Positions 1 through 9,408 are shown, counted from the first letter of the stretch. The stretch: 64,000 bases of DNA from VAZQ01 sp963841105 (GCA_963841105.1 CAWJCB010000024.1:310001-374000), one strand, 5' to 3'. Notes: generated from the letters alone by a model not told the origin. Made by a program: numbers and translations.

Positions 1-482
1 GCGCCTCCGGGTCGAGCGCGGTTTCCTTGTGCGCAACCGCGGGCAACTCCTGCCACTCAACTTCCACAAGCTCGGCGGCGTCCTCCGCGAGGGCGCGCGA
101 CTGCGCCACCACCATCACGACCGGCTCACCGTGCCAACATGCCCGATCCACGGCCATCGGATATTGCGGGGCCGATTTCATGCCGGGAAAGCAGGTCAGC
201 GTGCCCACCCAGGGCGCCGTGCACATCTTTGCAACATCGGCTCCGGTCATCACCTTGACCACGCCCGGCGGCTCGCAACGCTGCGCTTGTGTCGATGCGC
301 AGGATTCGCGCGTGCGCATGCGGGCTGCGCACGAAGGCGGCATGCAGCATGCGCGGCAACGAGATGTCGTCGGTATACGTCCCCCGGCCGGCCACGGCAC
401 GGTTCGCGCCGAGCCGCGAAAGCGTGCGGCCGACGTAGCTGTTCGGCCGATCAAGCGTGGTCAGGCGCGCCTTGGCATCCAT
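1..482 (-). CDS. Molybdenum hydroxylase A, large (Mo-cofactor) subunit; N-terminal part, frameshifted
   Basis: N-terminal piece of a xanthine dehydrogenase/CO dehydrogenase (CoxL) family large subunit, the chain that binds molybdopterin and substrate; it runs off the left edge. The first frame from ATG 482 has the family start (VGRTLSRLGANRAVAGRGTY, then SLPRMLHAAFVRSPHAHAR), like the module B paralogue at 3475-5856. After about base 275 the family sequence continues in another frame (EPPGVVKVMTGADVAKM, then WHGEPVVMVVAQSRALAEDA, ELVEVEWQELPAVAHKE), so about one base is missing near 274-275. The start overlaps the 3' end of the small subunit gene by 32 bp. Family and module are clear; whether the frameshift is real or a sequencing error cannot be decided from sequence. 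Confidence 0.85.
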
Positions 483-957
483 TTCGCGCTTTCAACGTGG
501 CTTCGACTGCGTCGATGATGGCGTGATAGCCGGTGCAGCGGCAGTAGTTGCCGGAAAGGAACGCACGGATGTCGTCGCGCGAGAAAGGTTTCTCCTGCTT
601 GAGGATCTCGGCCGCGGTCATCAGCATTCCGGGTGTGCAGTAGCCGCATTGCAGCGCGTTACGCTCGACAAATTTTTCCTGCAGGTCTGCGATCTCGCCG
701 GTTTCCGTCAGCCCCTCGATGGTGACCACCTCGGACCCATCCGCCTGCGCCGCCAGCATCAGGCATCCCCGCACAACCACGCCGTCCACCCGCACCGAGC
801 ACGCGCCGCAAATGCCGTGCTCGCATCCGATATGCGACCCGGTCAATCCGAGCTCACCGCGCAGGAAATCGACGAGATGCTGTCGCACCGCAACGGCGCG
901 CGTGACGCGCTCCCCGTTCACCGTCAAGGTGATCGCAAGCTCCTCCTCCAGGCTCAT
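451..957 (-). CDS. Molybdenum hydroxylase A, [2Fe-2S] small subunit
   Basis: 168-residue electron-transfer subunit (CoxS/XdhC-like) passing electrons from the Mo centre to the FAD subunit. The plant-type ferredoxin half carries CEHGICGACSV with a further Cys after VVRG; the C-terminal [2Fe-2S]-binding half carries CGYCTPGM and NYCRCTGYH, so all eight cluster cysteines are present. ATG 957 is chosen because it gives the family start (MSLEEELAITLTVNGERV) and forms a 4-bp ATGA overlap with the stop of the FAD subunit gene. Order FAD subunit, small subunit, large subunit in one minus-strand operon. Confidence 0.93.
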   Translation of the reverse strand: MSLEEELAITLTVNGERVTRAVAVRQHLVDFLRGELGLTGSHIGCEHGICGACSVRVDGVVVRGCLMLAAQADGSEVVTIEGLTETGEIADLQEKFVERNALQCGYCTPGMLMTAAEILKQEKPFSRDDIRAFLSGNYCRCTGYHAIIDAVEATLKARNGCQGAPDHA

Positions 958-1823
958 TGCTGCGCCGCCCGTTGCGTGGCGCAATCGAGCGCGCGCCTGG
1001 TGAGCACGCGCTGCAGGTGAAGCTTGGTCGCGGGGCTCCCGAACGTGTTGTCGATGGGGTCCAGATCCTCGGCCAGAGCGGCGCAGGCGGCCTCGCTGAT
1101 GCTTGGCGACCAAATGCTGCCGTTGATTGCGGTCATTGCCCGCCCCGCAAGCGTCGGCTTGACCTCACTGCCGAAGTACACAAGACGCGCGTCGCTCATT
1201 ATTTGCTGGTCGCAGCGGACGTAACAGGCAAGGCCGGCAAGAGCGAAATCGCCCTGCCGGCGGCTGAGCTCCATGAACACTGACACATATTGGCGCTTCT
1301 GCTCAGGAACGCGCACCTCGACGAGAAGCTCATCCGGCCTGCGCGCGGTCTCATAGAGACCAAGGAAGAAGTCATCTGCGGCAATCGCGCGCCGGCCGCG
1401 CGTGCTTTCCACGACCACTTGTGCGCCGAGGGCGAGAATGCAGGCCGGCATTTCGGCGGCGGGATCGGCAAGCGCGATGCTGCCGCCAAATGTCCCGCGA
1501 TTGCGCACCGCGACGTGTGCCAGATGCGGCATGGCCTCGGCGATCAGCGGCAACCGTTGGGCAACAATCGGCGAATTCATGACCTCGGCATGCCGCGCCA
1601 GCGCCCCGATGCGCACGATGCCGTCCGAGAAGGAAATGCCTCTGAGCGCCTCGATGCGATTAATGTCGATCAGAAGCCTGGGTTGCGCCAGTCGCATGTT
1701 GAGGACCGGCATGAGGCTTTGCCCACCGGCGAGGATGCGCGCGTCGTCGCCATGCTCGGCCAGCAATTGCAGCGCATGTTCGAGGCTCTCCGCCCGCACA
1801 TAACTGAATCTCGGAGCCTTCAC
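954..1823 (-). CDS. Molybdenum hydroxylase A, FAD-binding medium subunit
   Basis: 289-residue CoxM-type flavoprotein subunit. FAD-binding signatures of the family are visible: AGGQSLMPVLNMRL near residue 35 and RNRGTFGGSIALADPAAEMP near 105-125, followed by the CO dehydrogenase flavoprotein C-terminal domain. GTG 1823 is chosen over longer in-frame starts because it gives the family N-terminus (KAPRFSYVRAESLEHAL), has an AGAGGAGA ribosome binding site nine bases upstream, and leaves a short divergent intergenic region with the UbiD gene. First gene of the module A operon. Confidence 0.92.
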   Translation of the reverse strand: MKAPRFSYVRAESLEHALQLLAEHGDDARILAGGQSLMPVLNMRLAQPRLLIDINRIEALRGISFSDGIVRIGALARHAEVMNSPIVAQRLPLIAEAMPHLAHVAVRNRGTFGGSIALADPAAEMPACILALGAQVVVESTRGRRAIAADDFFLGLYETARRPDELLVEVRVPEQKRQYVSVFMELSRRQGDFALAGLACYVRCDQQIMSDARLVYFGSEVKPTLAGRAMTAINGSIWSPSISEAACAALAEDLDPIDNTFGSPATKLHLQRVLTRRALDCATQRAAQQ

Positions 1824-1897
1824 GCGCCGCTTTCTCCTCTCATGCTTGAGCAAGGTATGGGATAATGCGGTCGCAAGCGCAATCGGGAGAAGCAACA

Positions 1898-3331
1898 GTG
1901 GCCAACAAGGATCTGCGGGACTGGGTCAGCGGCGTTAAAGCCGCAGGCGAGCTCAAGGTGATCGAGGGCGCCGATCCCAAGGAAGAGATCGGCGGCATTG
2001 TCGACATCTATCAGCGACGCATGGGAAACCCGGCCGTGATGTTCGACAAGGTTCCAGGCTTTGCCAAAGGCTCTCGCGTGCTCGCAAACATCCTCACCTC
2101 GGTCCCCCGCATCAATGTCGCGCTTGGATTGCCACCGCAGAGCTCGGAGATGGACCTCGTCCTGTGGTGGCGTTCTTACATGAAGGAGGCGCCGAGCTTT
2201 GCGCCGAGAGAGGTCAACGGCGGCCCGCTCCTGGACAACGTCCTGGAAGGCGGCGCGGTCAATCTCCATAAAATTCCCACGCCTGTCTGGCACGAGCATG
2301 ACGGTGGCCCGTTCATCGGGACCGGCTGCATGGTGATCATGAAGGACCCGGATTCCGGCTGGATCAACAGCGGCTGCTATCGAATCCAGACCCAGGGACC
2401 TGACGTCGCCACCATCATGATGTCGCCCGGCAAGCACGGGCGCATCATCATGACGAAATATCATGAGCGCAAGCAGCCCTGCCCTGTCGCTGTGGTTGTG
2501 GGAATGCATCCCGCGTTGCTCATGCTCGCCGGGCTGGAGATACCCTACGGGAAGAGCGAGTACGAAGCGGCCGGGGGAATTCTCGGGGAGCCCCTGGAGG
2601 TGATCAACATGCCGAAGACGGGGCTGCCGGTTCCCGCCAATGCGGAGATCGCTTTCGAAGGCCTCATCCATCCCGGCGACCTGATCCAGGAAGGCCCGCT
2701 CGGCGAGTGGACTGGATACTACGCCGGCGGCAGCCGGCCCGAACCGGCCATTCGCATCTCAACCATGATGCATCGAGACGATCCCATCCTGCTCGGCGCC
2801 ATCCCGGCCGTGCCGCCCAACGATAACACGTTCTATCTCGGCACTTATCGATGCGGAGCGGTGTGGAACCAGCTGGAAGCGGCGGGTGTCCCGGAGATCA
2901 AGGGCGTGTGGACGCACGAAGCCGGCGGCAGCCGGTTCTGGCTCACCGTGTCAATCAAGCAGCTCTATGGCGGCCACGCCAAGCAGGCCGGCCTGGTTGC
3001 GTCCCACTGCCACGCCGGCGCCTACTGCAACCGATGGACCATTGTGGTGGATGACGATATCGACCCTACCAACATCAATGACGTCATCTGGGCCATGTGC
3101 ACGCGCTGCGATCCGCGCGAAGACGTGGAGATCATCCGCGGCGGCTGGAGCTCCGCGCTCGACCCAATGTGCTACGACGGCGACACGGATCGCCGTAACG
3201 CCCGCGTCGTGATCGACGCGTGCAAGCCGTTCGCGCGACGCGACACCTTTCCGATTGTCGCGCGCGCGAGCAAGGAGCTCGACGCCCGCATCCGCGCCAA
3301 GTGGTCGCAGCATCTGCCCAAGGATTCCTGA
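1898..3331 (+). CDS. UbiD family prenyl-FMN-dependent decarboxylase
   Basis: 477-residue UbiD-fold (de)carboxylase, predicted to act reversibly on an aromatic, heteroaromatic or alpha,beta-unsaturated carboxylic acid with prenylated FMN. The catalytic Arg-Glu-Glu set expected for UbiD enzymes can be placed: Arg162 in GCYRIQTQG, and Glu265 and Glu270 in QEGPLGEWTGYY. GTG 1898 is preferred over ATG 1865 because GGGAGAAG lies just upstream and the product then starts at the usual family position. No UbiX prenyltransferase is seen in the window, so prFMN must come from elsewhere in the genome. The gene sits alone on the plus strand between two Mo-hydroxylase modules, hence a likely catabolic rather than ubiquinone role. 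Substrate unknown. Confidence 0.9.
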   Translation: MANKDLRDWVSGVKAAGELKVIEGADPKEEIGGIVDIYQRRMGNPAVMFDKVPGFAKGSRVLANILTSVPRINVALGLPPQSSEMDLVLWWRSYMKEAPSFAPREVNGGPLLDNVLEGGAVNLHKIPTPVWHEHDGGPFIGTGCMVIMKDPDSGWINSGCYRIQTQGPDVATIMMSPGKHGRIIMTKYHERKQPCPVAVVVGMHPALLMLAGLEIPYGKSEYEAAGGILGEPLEVINMPKTGLPVPANAEIAFEGLIHPGDLIQEGPLGEWTGYYAGGSRPEPAIRISTMMHRDDPILLGAIPAVPPNDNTFYLGTYRCGAVWNQLEAAGVPEIKGVWTHEAGGSRFWLTVSIKQLYGGHAKQAGLVASHCHAGAYCNRWTIVVDDDIDPTNINDVIWAMCTRCDPREDVEIIRGGWSSALDPMCYDGDTDRRNARVVIDACKPFARRDTFPIVARASKELDARIRAKWSQHLPKDS

Positions 3332-3357
3332 GGCGCTACTCGCAAGCTCATTGACGC

Positions 3358-3443
3358 GTCATGGCCGCGCTTGTCGCGGCCATCCACGTCTTTGGTTCAC
3401 CCGAAGCAAGCCGTGGATGGCCGGAACAAGTCCGGCCATGACG
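3358..3443. repeat. Intergenic palindromic repeat (family 1)
   Basis: Imperfect inverted repeat: GTCATGGCCGCGCTTGTCGCGGCCATCCACG at one end and CGTGGATGGCCGG...CCGGCCATGACG at the other. It fills the gap between convergent genes for UbiD and Mo-hydroxylase B. Further copies are at 12251, 19317, 20925, 57773 and 61588. Confidence 0.9.
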
Positions 3444-3474
3444 AAGGTCTATGCATCGATTCGACAGAAACACG

Positions 3475-5856
3475 CTAAAGAGAACGTGCCCGCGCGAGCG
3501 CATCGAGCACGCGCTCGGGCGTAAAAGGCTGGTGCAGGACCTTTGCCCCAAACGGCTTGAGCGCATCATTGACTGCGACCCAGACCGCGCCCATGGCGCC
3601 GATCAAGCCGGCTTCGCCGATGCCCTTGGCGCCAAGCCGGGTCGAGGCCTCCGGCGTCTCGACATGCACCACGTGGATGTCAGGCATCTCGTCCGCCATG
3701 GGGACCAGGTAGTCGGCCATGGTGCCGTTCAACAAGTTGCCCTGTTCACTGTAAATGCATTCCTCAAACAGCACCGCGCCGATTCCCTGCACGATGCCGC
3801 CGCGAACCTGCTCCTGGACCAGCAGGGGATTGATCATGCGGCCGCAGTCGTCCACCGCCCAATGACCAAGCAGCTTGATGAAGCCGGTCTCGCAATCGAC
3901 CTCGACATGGCTCGCCTGGACGCCGTTGGCCATGTAGTACAGCGCATCGTTGGCGACGTGACTGGCGCTGACCGAGAGTTGGACGTCAGTATCTGACGGC
4001 AGCAAATCCTGCCGGAAATATCCAATCCTGCCGACTTCGGCCAGGCTGATGACGGTGCGCCCATTGTCCGCCCGCACGACGTTGCCCCCGACGATATCGA
4101 GGGCATCGATCGGGTTCTGCGTGATCGCGCCGGCCACGGCCAGGATGTTACGCTTGAGCATGCGGCCTGCCTTGAGCGCCGCCTCGCCGCCGATAGCCGC
4201 CCCACGCGATGCCCACGCGCCGCCGCCGTAGGGCGAGATTGCGCTGTCTCCCGCGAGCATCCCAACATCCTCAACCGGCACCCCCAACGTGTCGGCGACG
4301 ATCTGCGCGATAGCGGTAAGGGTCCCTTGCCCCTGGTCGGTAAGGCTGGTGACGCAGCGCACCGAACCCGAAGGTTCAAGCCGCAGCGTACAGCCGTCCT
4401 GCGTTGAAATCGGCGCACCGGAGGGACCGTAGTAGGGAGGCCCATACGCGGTCTGCTCAACAAAGGTGCCAATCCCGATGCCCCGGAAAATTCCTTTCTG
4501 TCGAAGGCGATGCTGCTCCTGCCGCAGTTCCTCATAGCCGATCAGGGTGACGAGCTTCTCCAGGCATTCGTGCAGCGACACGGCCTCAAGATGCTGCCCG
4601 CCGGGCGTGATGCAGGGGAGCGATGACTTCGGTCGATAATTGCGCCGCTTGAACTCGATTGTATCGATGCCGAGCGCATCGGCGGCGAAGTCGGTCAGCA
4701 GCTCCGTGACCACGCATGCCAGCGGCATGCCGACCCCCCGGTACATTCCGATCAGGTTCTTATTGACATAGACGCTGCGGGTTCGGGCCTTGTAGCTCTC
4801 GAAACTATACGGCGCGCCGGCGACGGTGATCGCCATCATTCCTTCCGCCACATTGAATCGCATCGGCATCCCATAGGCCCCGACCGCTGCGATGTCGTCC
4901 ACCTCCATGGCGGTGATCTCACCGGTGCTCTTGAGCGCGATGCGCGCTCTGATGCGATGGTCACGCGCGTGCGCATCCGAAACGAAGGATTCGAGCCGGT
5001 CGACACAATACTTGACCGGGCGGCCAAGCTTCATGCTCGCAGCGACGACCGCAACCTCGTCGGTGTAGAGGTTCAGCTTCATGCCGAAACCGCCGCCGAT
5101 GTCGGGCGCCGTCACGCGAACCTTGTGCTCGGGAATTTTCAGATGCCTGCTGAACACGTCCTGCATCTGAAATGGCGACTGGTGCGAATGGATCACCGTG
5201 AGCGAACCATCGGCCGGATTGAAATCCGCAATCAATCCGCGCGGTTCAAGCGTCATCGCCATCTGCCGCTCGAAGCGCAGCTCTTCCTCGATGACGAGAT
5301 CGGCCGCGGCAAAAGCCTTCTCCGGCTCGCCCTTTCGCAGCGCGAAGTCGAAGGCGATGTTGTCGCCGAGCTCGGGGTGAACGACAGCCGCGCTTGGGGC
5401 GAGCGCCTGATCCTGGTCGGCGACTGCGGGAAGCTCCTCCCAGTCGATCTCGATCAGCTCGGCTGCGTCCTCCGCTTGCGCCCTGCTCTCGGCAAGGACT
5501 GCGGCCACCGGCTGGCCCTGCCAGACCGCCCGCTCCTGCGCCAGGAGCGCTTGCGGCGGCGATCGATGCCCTGGCCTGTGCAATGCAACCCCGATGAAAG
5601 GCGCGCACAGGGGATTAAGATCAGCGGCAGTGAAGACCGCCTCCACGCCCGGCGAGCCTCTCGCCGCTTCGACATGGATGCTGCGGATCCTCGCATGCGG
5701 ATGCGGACTGCGCACGAAGTGCGCGTGCAGCATGCGAGGCAGCCGGATATCGTCCAGATAGCGGCCGCGGCCGCTCAGCAGCCGTTTGAGCTCGAGCCGG
5801 GGAACAGGAGAGCCGATACCCCCCGAGTGAGTTACAGGTCGCGCTACGGCCGGCAT
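3475..5856 (-). CDS. Molybdenum hydroxylase B, large (Mo-cofactor) subunit
   Basis: 793-residue CoxL/aldehyde oxidase-type catalytic subunit, intact. Seen: N-terminal GRGRYLDDIRLPRMLHAHFV, the Mo-pterin domain segment DIGGGFGMK, the active-site loop MYRGVGMP in place of the AYRGAGRPE-like loop of aldehyde oxidases, a Q-rich pterin segment SLTDQGQGT, and near the C-terminus KGIGEAGLIGA with the conserved catalytic Glu. ATG 5856 gives the family start and overlaps the small subunit gene by 13 bp. The active-site loop differs from both CO dehydrogenase (AYRCSFR) and xanthine dehydrogenase, so the substrate is open. Last gene of a livF-FAD-small-large operon. Confidence 0.92.
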   Translation of the reverse strand: MPAVARPVTHSGGIGSPVPRLELKRLLSGRGRYLDDIRLPRMLHAHFVRSPHPHARIRSIHVEAARGSPGVEAVFTAADLNPLCAPFIGVALHRPGHRSPPQALLAQERAVWQGQPVAAVLAESRAQAEDAAELIEIDWEELPAVADQDQALAPSAAVVHPELGDNIAFDFALRKGEPEKAFAAADLVIEEELRFERQMAMTLEPRGLIADFNPADGSLTVIHSHQSPFQMQDVFSRHLKIPEHKVRVTAPDIGGGFGMKLNLYTDEVAVVAASMKLGRPVKYCVDRLESFVSDAHARDHRIRARIALKSTGEITAMEVDDIAAVGAYGMPMRFNVAEGMMAITVAGAPYSFESYKARTRSVYVNKNLIGMYRGVGMPLACVVTELLTDFAADALGIDTIEFKRRNYRPKSSLPCITPGGQHLEAVSLHECLEKLVTLIGYEELRQEQHRLRQKGIFRGIGIGTFVEQTAYGPPYYGPSGAPISTQDGCTLRLEPSGSVRCVTSLTDQGQGTLTAIAQIVADTLGVPVEDVGMLAGDSAISPYGGGAWASRGAAIGGEAALKAGRMLKRNILAVAGAITQNPIDALDIVGGNVVRADNGRTVISLAEVGRIGYFRQDLLPSDTDVQLSVSASHVANDALYYMANGVQASHVEVDCETGFIKLLGHWAVDDCGRMINPLLVQEQVRGGIVQGIGAVLFEECIYSEQGNLLNGTMADYLVPMADEMPDIHVVHVETPEASTRLGAKGIGEAGLIGAMGAVWVAVNDALKPFGAKVLHQPFTPERVLDALARARSL

Positions 5857-6377
5857 GGAAAATCCCGTTCGTCCCGCCGCAAGCGATGGTTCTCCGCAAG
5901 CACCGCGGCAATGGCGTCGACGATGGCGTGGTAACCGGTGCACCGGCACATGTTGCCGGAAATGAGCTCACGGATGTCCGAACGGGACATGTTTTCGCCG
6001 CGCCCGAGAAGCTCATGCGCGGTGAGCAACATTCCGGAGGAACAGAAGCCGCATTGCGCGGCATTTCGTTCGATAAACGCCCGCTGCAGAGGAGCGAGCT
6101 TGCCGCTTGCCGACATCCCTTCAATCGTGTCCACGCTCCTGCCGCAGGCCTGAGCCGCCAATGTCAGGCAAGACCGCACCGATCGGCCATCAAGGAGAAC
6201 AGTGCACGCACCGCAAACGCCGTGCTCGCAGCCGAGATGTGTCCCTGTGAGCTCCAGCTCAGTGCGCAGGAAATCTGCAAGATGCTGGCGTGCCTTCACC
6301 TGCCGCTTCACCAGCTTGCCGTTCACGGTCGTCTCGATCTCGACGTTTTCGCACCCAAGGAGATCAGGATCGGTCAT
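5844..6377 (-). CDS. Molybdenum hydroxylase B, [2Fe-2S] small subunit
   Basis: 177-residue iron-sulfur subunit with both cluster motifs: CEHGVCGACTV plus Cys in RSVRSCLT, and CGFCSSGM with NMCRCTGYH. It overlaps the FAD subunit gene by 4 bp (stop/start) and the large subunit gene by 13 bp, so the three are translationally coupled. The last ten or so residues (RRDERDFPCRP) are variable in the family. Confidence 0.93.
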   Translation of the reverse strand: MTDPDLLGCENVEIETTVNGKLVKRQVKARQHLADFLRTELELTGTHLGCEHGVCGACTVLLDGRSVRSCLTLAAQACGRSVDTIEGMSASGKLAPLQRAFIERNAAQCGFCSSGMLLTAHELLGRGENMSRSDIRELISGNMCRCTGYHAIVDAIAAVLAENHRLRRDERDFPCRP

Positions 6378-7261
6378 ATGGTCATCCTGCGAGAAGGCCG
6401 AGAAGACAAAGAGTTGAGAACCCGGCGCGTAAGAACCTGAGCGAGCCGAACCTGCGTGCTCGCGCGCAAGCCCGGCATGTCGTCCGGCGACAAATCTCGC
6501 GCAACAGCCGAATCGATAGCGGCGCTCCCCTCGTCCGTCAGCGGCAGCATCAACTGAGTTGCCGCGGCCGATACTGATTTCGCAATGGTCGCGCGATTGA
6601 TGCAGCCGAAATAGACGATCCGGGCGCTCCCGAAGCGGTGGTCACAATCAAGCTCGGCAACCGCGGCCAGCCCGACCAAAGCGAAGTCTCCCCGCCGGCG
6701 CGCCAGCTCGCCGAAGCCCGCGACGGCGTTCGCACCCGGAACGGGAAACTTCACTGCCAGGATCAGTTCGCCGGGAGCAAGATCGGTCTCGAACAGACCC
6801 TTGAAGAAGGCCTGCGCCTCGACCTCGCGCTCCCCGGCGCTGCCGCCGATAACGAGCCTGGCATTAAGCGCGACGCTGCAGGCGGGAAGCTCTGCTGCCG
6901 GGTCGGCATAGGCCAGACTGCCGGCGAGGGTCCCACGATTGCGGATCGCCACATGACCAATATGGGCTGCCGCCTGCGCCAGCAGCGGGAGGCGATCCCT
7001 GATGAGATCGGATTGTACAAGCTCGCAATGCCGGGTGAGAGCACCCAGACGAATTTCGTCGTCGTTGCAGGAGGAGACTGTAAGCTCGCGGAGCTCGCTG
7101 ATGTCTACAAGGACCTTCGGCGCCGACAGTCGCATGTTGAGCGTGGCCAACAGGCTTTGGCCGCCGGCGATCGGCACGGCCTCGCCGCCGCCGGCTTCGA
7201 GAATGCGATAGGCATGCGCAAGCGAACGCGGTTTTATGTAGCGGAAATTCCTGGCCTTCAT
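6374..7261 (-). CDS. Molybdenum hydroxylase B, FAD-binding medium subunit
   Basis: 295-residue CoxM-type flavoprotein subunit with AGGQSLLATLNMRL near residue 35 and RNRGTLAGSLAYADPAAELP near 105-125. ATG 7261 (KARNFRYIKPRSLAHAY) matches the family start. An in-frame GTG at 7294 would instead form a GTGA overlap with the stop of the livF gene and add 11 residues; either is possible, and both imply co-transcription with the upstream ABC ATPase. Confidence 0.9.
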   Translation of the reverse strand: MKARNFRYIKPRSLAHAYRILEAGGGEAVPIAGGQSLLATLNMRLSAPKVLVDISELRELTVSSCNDDEIRLGALTRHCELVQSDLIRDRLPLLAQAAAHIGHVAIRNRGTLAGSLAYADPAAELPACSVALNARLVIGGSAGEREVEAQAFFKGLFETDLAPGELILAVKFPVPGANAVAGFGELARRRGDFALVGLAAVAELDCDHRFGSARIVYFGCINRATIAKSVSAAATQLMLPLTDEGSAAIDSAVARDLSPDDMPGLRASTQVRLAQVLTRRVLNSLSSRPSRRMTI

Positions 7262-7290
7262 GTTATCGCCACGAGGCCCGCGTCCATCTC

Positions 7291-8040
7291 TCACATGCCC
7301 ATATAAGCATCGCGCACGGCCGGCATCTCCATCAGCTTTCGCGATGGACCATGCAGACTAACCCGGCCGGAATCGAGCACATAACCATAATCCGAAATCT
7401 CGAAGGCGGTTGCCACGTCCTGCTCGACCAGAAGGACGGAGACGTCCTGCTCGCGAATTTTCAGCAGGCTCTCGGCCAGAGCTTCCACCATGCTCGGCGC
7501 CAGTCCAAGCGACAGCTCATCGATGATCAACAGCTTGGGTCGTGCCATGATGCCGCGTCCGATCGCACACATCTGCTGCTCGCCGCCGGATAGTGTGCTT
7601 GCATCCTGGGATGCTCGTTCCCGCAGGATGGGAAAAGTGACGAACACGAGCTCGAGGTCCTGCAAGGTCGCCGCGCGATCTCGCCGGTGATAAGCGCCAA
7701 GCAGCAGGTTATCGCGTACGCTCAACGTCTTGAACAGGCGCCTTCCTTCGGGGACGTGCGAAATTCCTGCCGCAACGATCTCGCCAGGGGAACGGCCGGC
7801 CATTTCCTTGCCGCCGATACGCCACGACCCGCGGCTTGCCTTCACCATGCCGGACAAGGTGAGCAGCAAAGTCGTTTTCCCGGCGCCGTTCGCACCGACA
7901 ATCGACACGATCGCCCTGCGCGCCACGTCGAGATCGATCCCCCAAAGAACCTTTACGTCGCCGTAGCCGGACTCCAGTCCCCGCACGCAGAGCAGCTCAT
8001 CCGCGATCGAAGCCGCTTCCTCCGCCTTCGTCTCTCGCAC
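7291..8040 (-). CDS. livF: ABC transporter ATP-binding protein, LivF type
   Basis: 249-residue ATPase of the branched-chain amino acid/amide (HAAT) import family. Walker A is GANGAGKTT, the signature is STLSGGEQQM, Walker B is KLLIIDELSLGLAP, and the switch His is replaced by Gln in LLVEQDV as usual in LivF. GTG 8040 is chosen because upstream sequence runs into the divergent binding-protein gene and lacks family similarity; no strong ribosome binding site is seen. It is the partner of the plus-strand LivG/H/M and binding protein but is transcribed divergently, together with Mo-hydroxylase B, which ties that enzyme to the imported compound. Confidence 0.88.
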   Translation of the reverse strand: MRETKAEEAASIADELLCVRGLESGYGDVKVLWGIDLDVARRAIVSIVGANGAGKTTLLLTLSGMVKASRGSWRIGGKEMAGRSPGEIVAAGISHVPEGRRLFKTLSVRDNLLLGAYHRRDRAATLQDLELVFVTFPILRERASQDASTLSGGEQQMCAIGRGIMARPKLLIIDELSLGLAPSMVEALAESLLKIREQDVSVLLVEQDVATAFEISDYGYVLDSGRVSLHGPSRKLMEMPAVRDAYMGM

Positions 8041-8136
8041 TGCGCGCCCCGCTCGGGAAGGGTCAAATTGACAGGCCCTGATGACTCTGGTGACATCCCA
8101 ACGCAGAGAGACAATGCTGTCAAACAGGAGATCCGG

Positions 8137-9351
8137 ATGGATCGTCACGATATGAAATTCGCCTTCGGATTGGTGGTTGCGGGATTGCTCCTGCTCGCCT
8201 TTGCCGTGCCGGCGCTCGCCGCCGATCCCATCCGCATCGGGGCTCCACTTTCGCTTACCGGAACTCTCGCGGACGAGGGGGCCAAGGAGCAGCAGGGCCT
8301 CGACATGTGCATCGACGCCGTGAACGCCAAAGGAGGCGTGAAGGTCGGGGCCGAGCAGCGCAAGCTCGAGGCGACCAAGTACGATTATCAGAGCGAGACA
8401 AGCCGCGCGGTGCAAATCGTCCAGCGGCTCCTCACTGTCGATAAGGTGGATTTCCTCTTTGCGCCGTACGGCTCTGGCGACACCAAGGCGACCGCGGTCC
8501 TCGCCGAGCGCTACAACATTCCGATGATCGCGACTTCGGCCGCATCCGACGCCGTTTACGATCAAAAGCAGAAGAATCTCTTCGGCATCCTATTCCCCAG
8601 CAAGGCGATGGCGGAGGTGGAGGCGAAGTTCTACAAGGCGCGCATGCCGGAAGCGAAGAAGATCGCAGTCTTTGCGCTCAACTCGCTGTTTCCAAAGGCG
8701 ATGGCGTCGGAAGTGCGCACATTCGCGGCGAAGGACGGTTTCGAAGTCGTATACGACGGGCTCTATTCGCAAGGTACATTGGATTTCGCCAACGTTCTCA
8801 CCCAGATCAAGGCCGGCAACCCCGACTGGCTGTACGTGACGGGCTACATCCAGGAGCTCATCCTGATCCGGCGTCAGATGGCGAATCTCGGCATGAGCGT
8901 GCCTATCGTGACCATGACGGCTGGTGCCTCTTATCCGGAGTACGAGCAGAATCTCGGACCGCTGGCAAATAATGTCACAGCCAATGCGTGGTGGCATCCA
9001 AGCGCGACATACAAGGACGGCTACATCTACGGCGGCGCGCAAGAGTACAGCAGCACGTTTCGGTCGAAGTACAAGAAAGATCCAACCTACCTTGAGGCCG
9101 CAGCAACGTCAGGTTGCGAAGTGGTGATGGAGTTGATCGAAAAAGCGGGTTCGACAAATCCCGAGGCGGTGCGAAAGGTGCTTTCCACGGAACGGTTCGA
9201 CACGTTCTATGGACCCATCAAATTCGGACCGAACGGACAGAATGAAATCAACAGCCCGATGATTCTCCAGATTCAAGAGGGAAAATACATCGTTCTTGAC
9301 CCTCAGGACGTCAAGACCGGCGAATTCAAGCTGGGAGTTCCACCGCGCTGA
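8137..9351 (+). CDS. ABC transporter substrate-binding protein, branched-chain amino acid/amide type
   Basis: 404-residue periplasmic binding protein with a signal peptide (KFAFGLVVAGLLLLAFAVPALAA) cleaved near residue 29. The mature start DPIRIGAPLSLTGTLADEG and FLFAPYGSGDTKA are typical of the HAAT/Peripla_BP_6 family. ATG 8137 has AGGAG seven bases upstream; a second ATG at 8152 is possible. First gene of the plus-strand transporter operon, with a divergent promoter region of about 96 bp shared with livF. Ligand cannot be told; members of this family bind amino acids, amides, urea and aromatic acids. Confidence 0.92.
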   Translation: MDRHDMKFAFGLVVAGLLLLAFAVPALAADPIRIGAPLSLTGTLADEGAKEQQGLDMCIDAVNAKGGVKVGAEQRKLEATKYDYQSETSRAVQIVQRLLTVDKVDFLFAPYGSGDTKATAVLAERYNIPMIATSAASDAVYDQKQKNLFGILFPSKAMAEVEAKFYKARMPEAKKIAVFALNSLFPKAMASEVRTFAAKDGFEVVYDGLYSQGTLDFANVLTQIKAGNPDWLYVTGYIQELILIRRQMANLGMSVPIVTMTAGASYPEYEQNLGPLANNVTANAWWHPSATYKDGYIYGGAQEYSSTFRSKYKKDPTYLEAAATSGCEVVMELIEKAGSTNPEAVRKVLSTERFDTFYGPIKFGPNGQNEINSPMILQIQEGKYIVLDPQDVKTGEFKLGVPPR

Positions 9352-9408
9352 CTAGAGCGGTTCCCCGTTCTATTAGAGTCACAAATGCGCAACGCACGCG
9401 GTGCGCTC

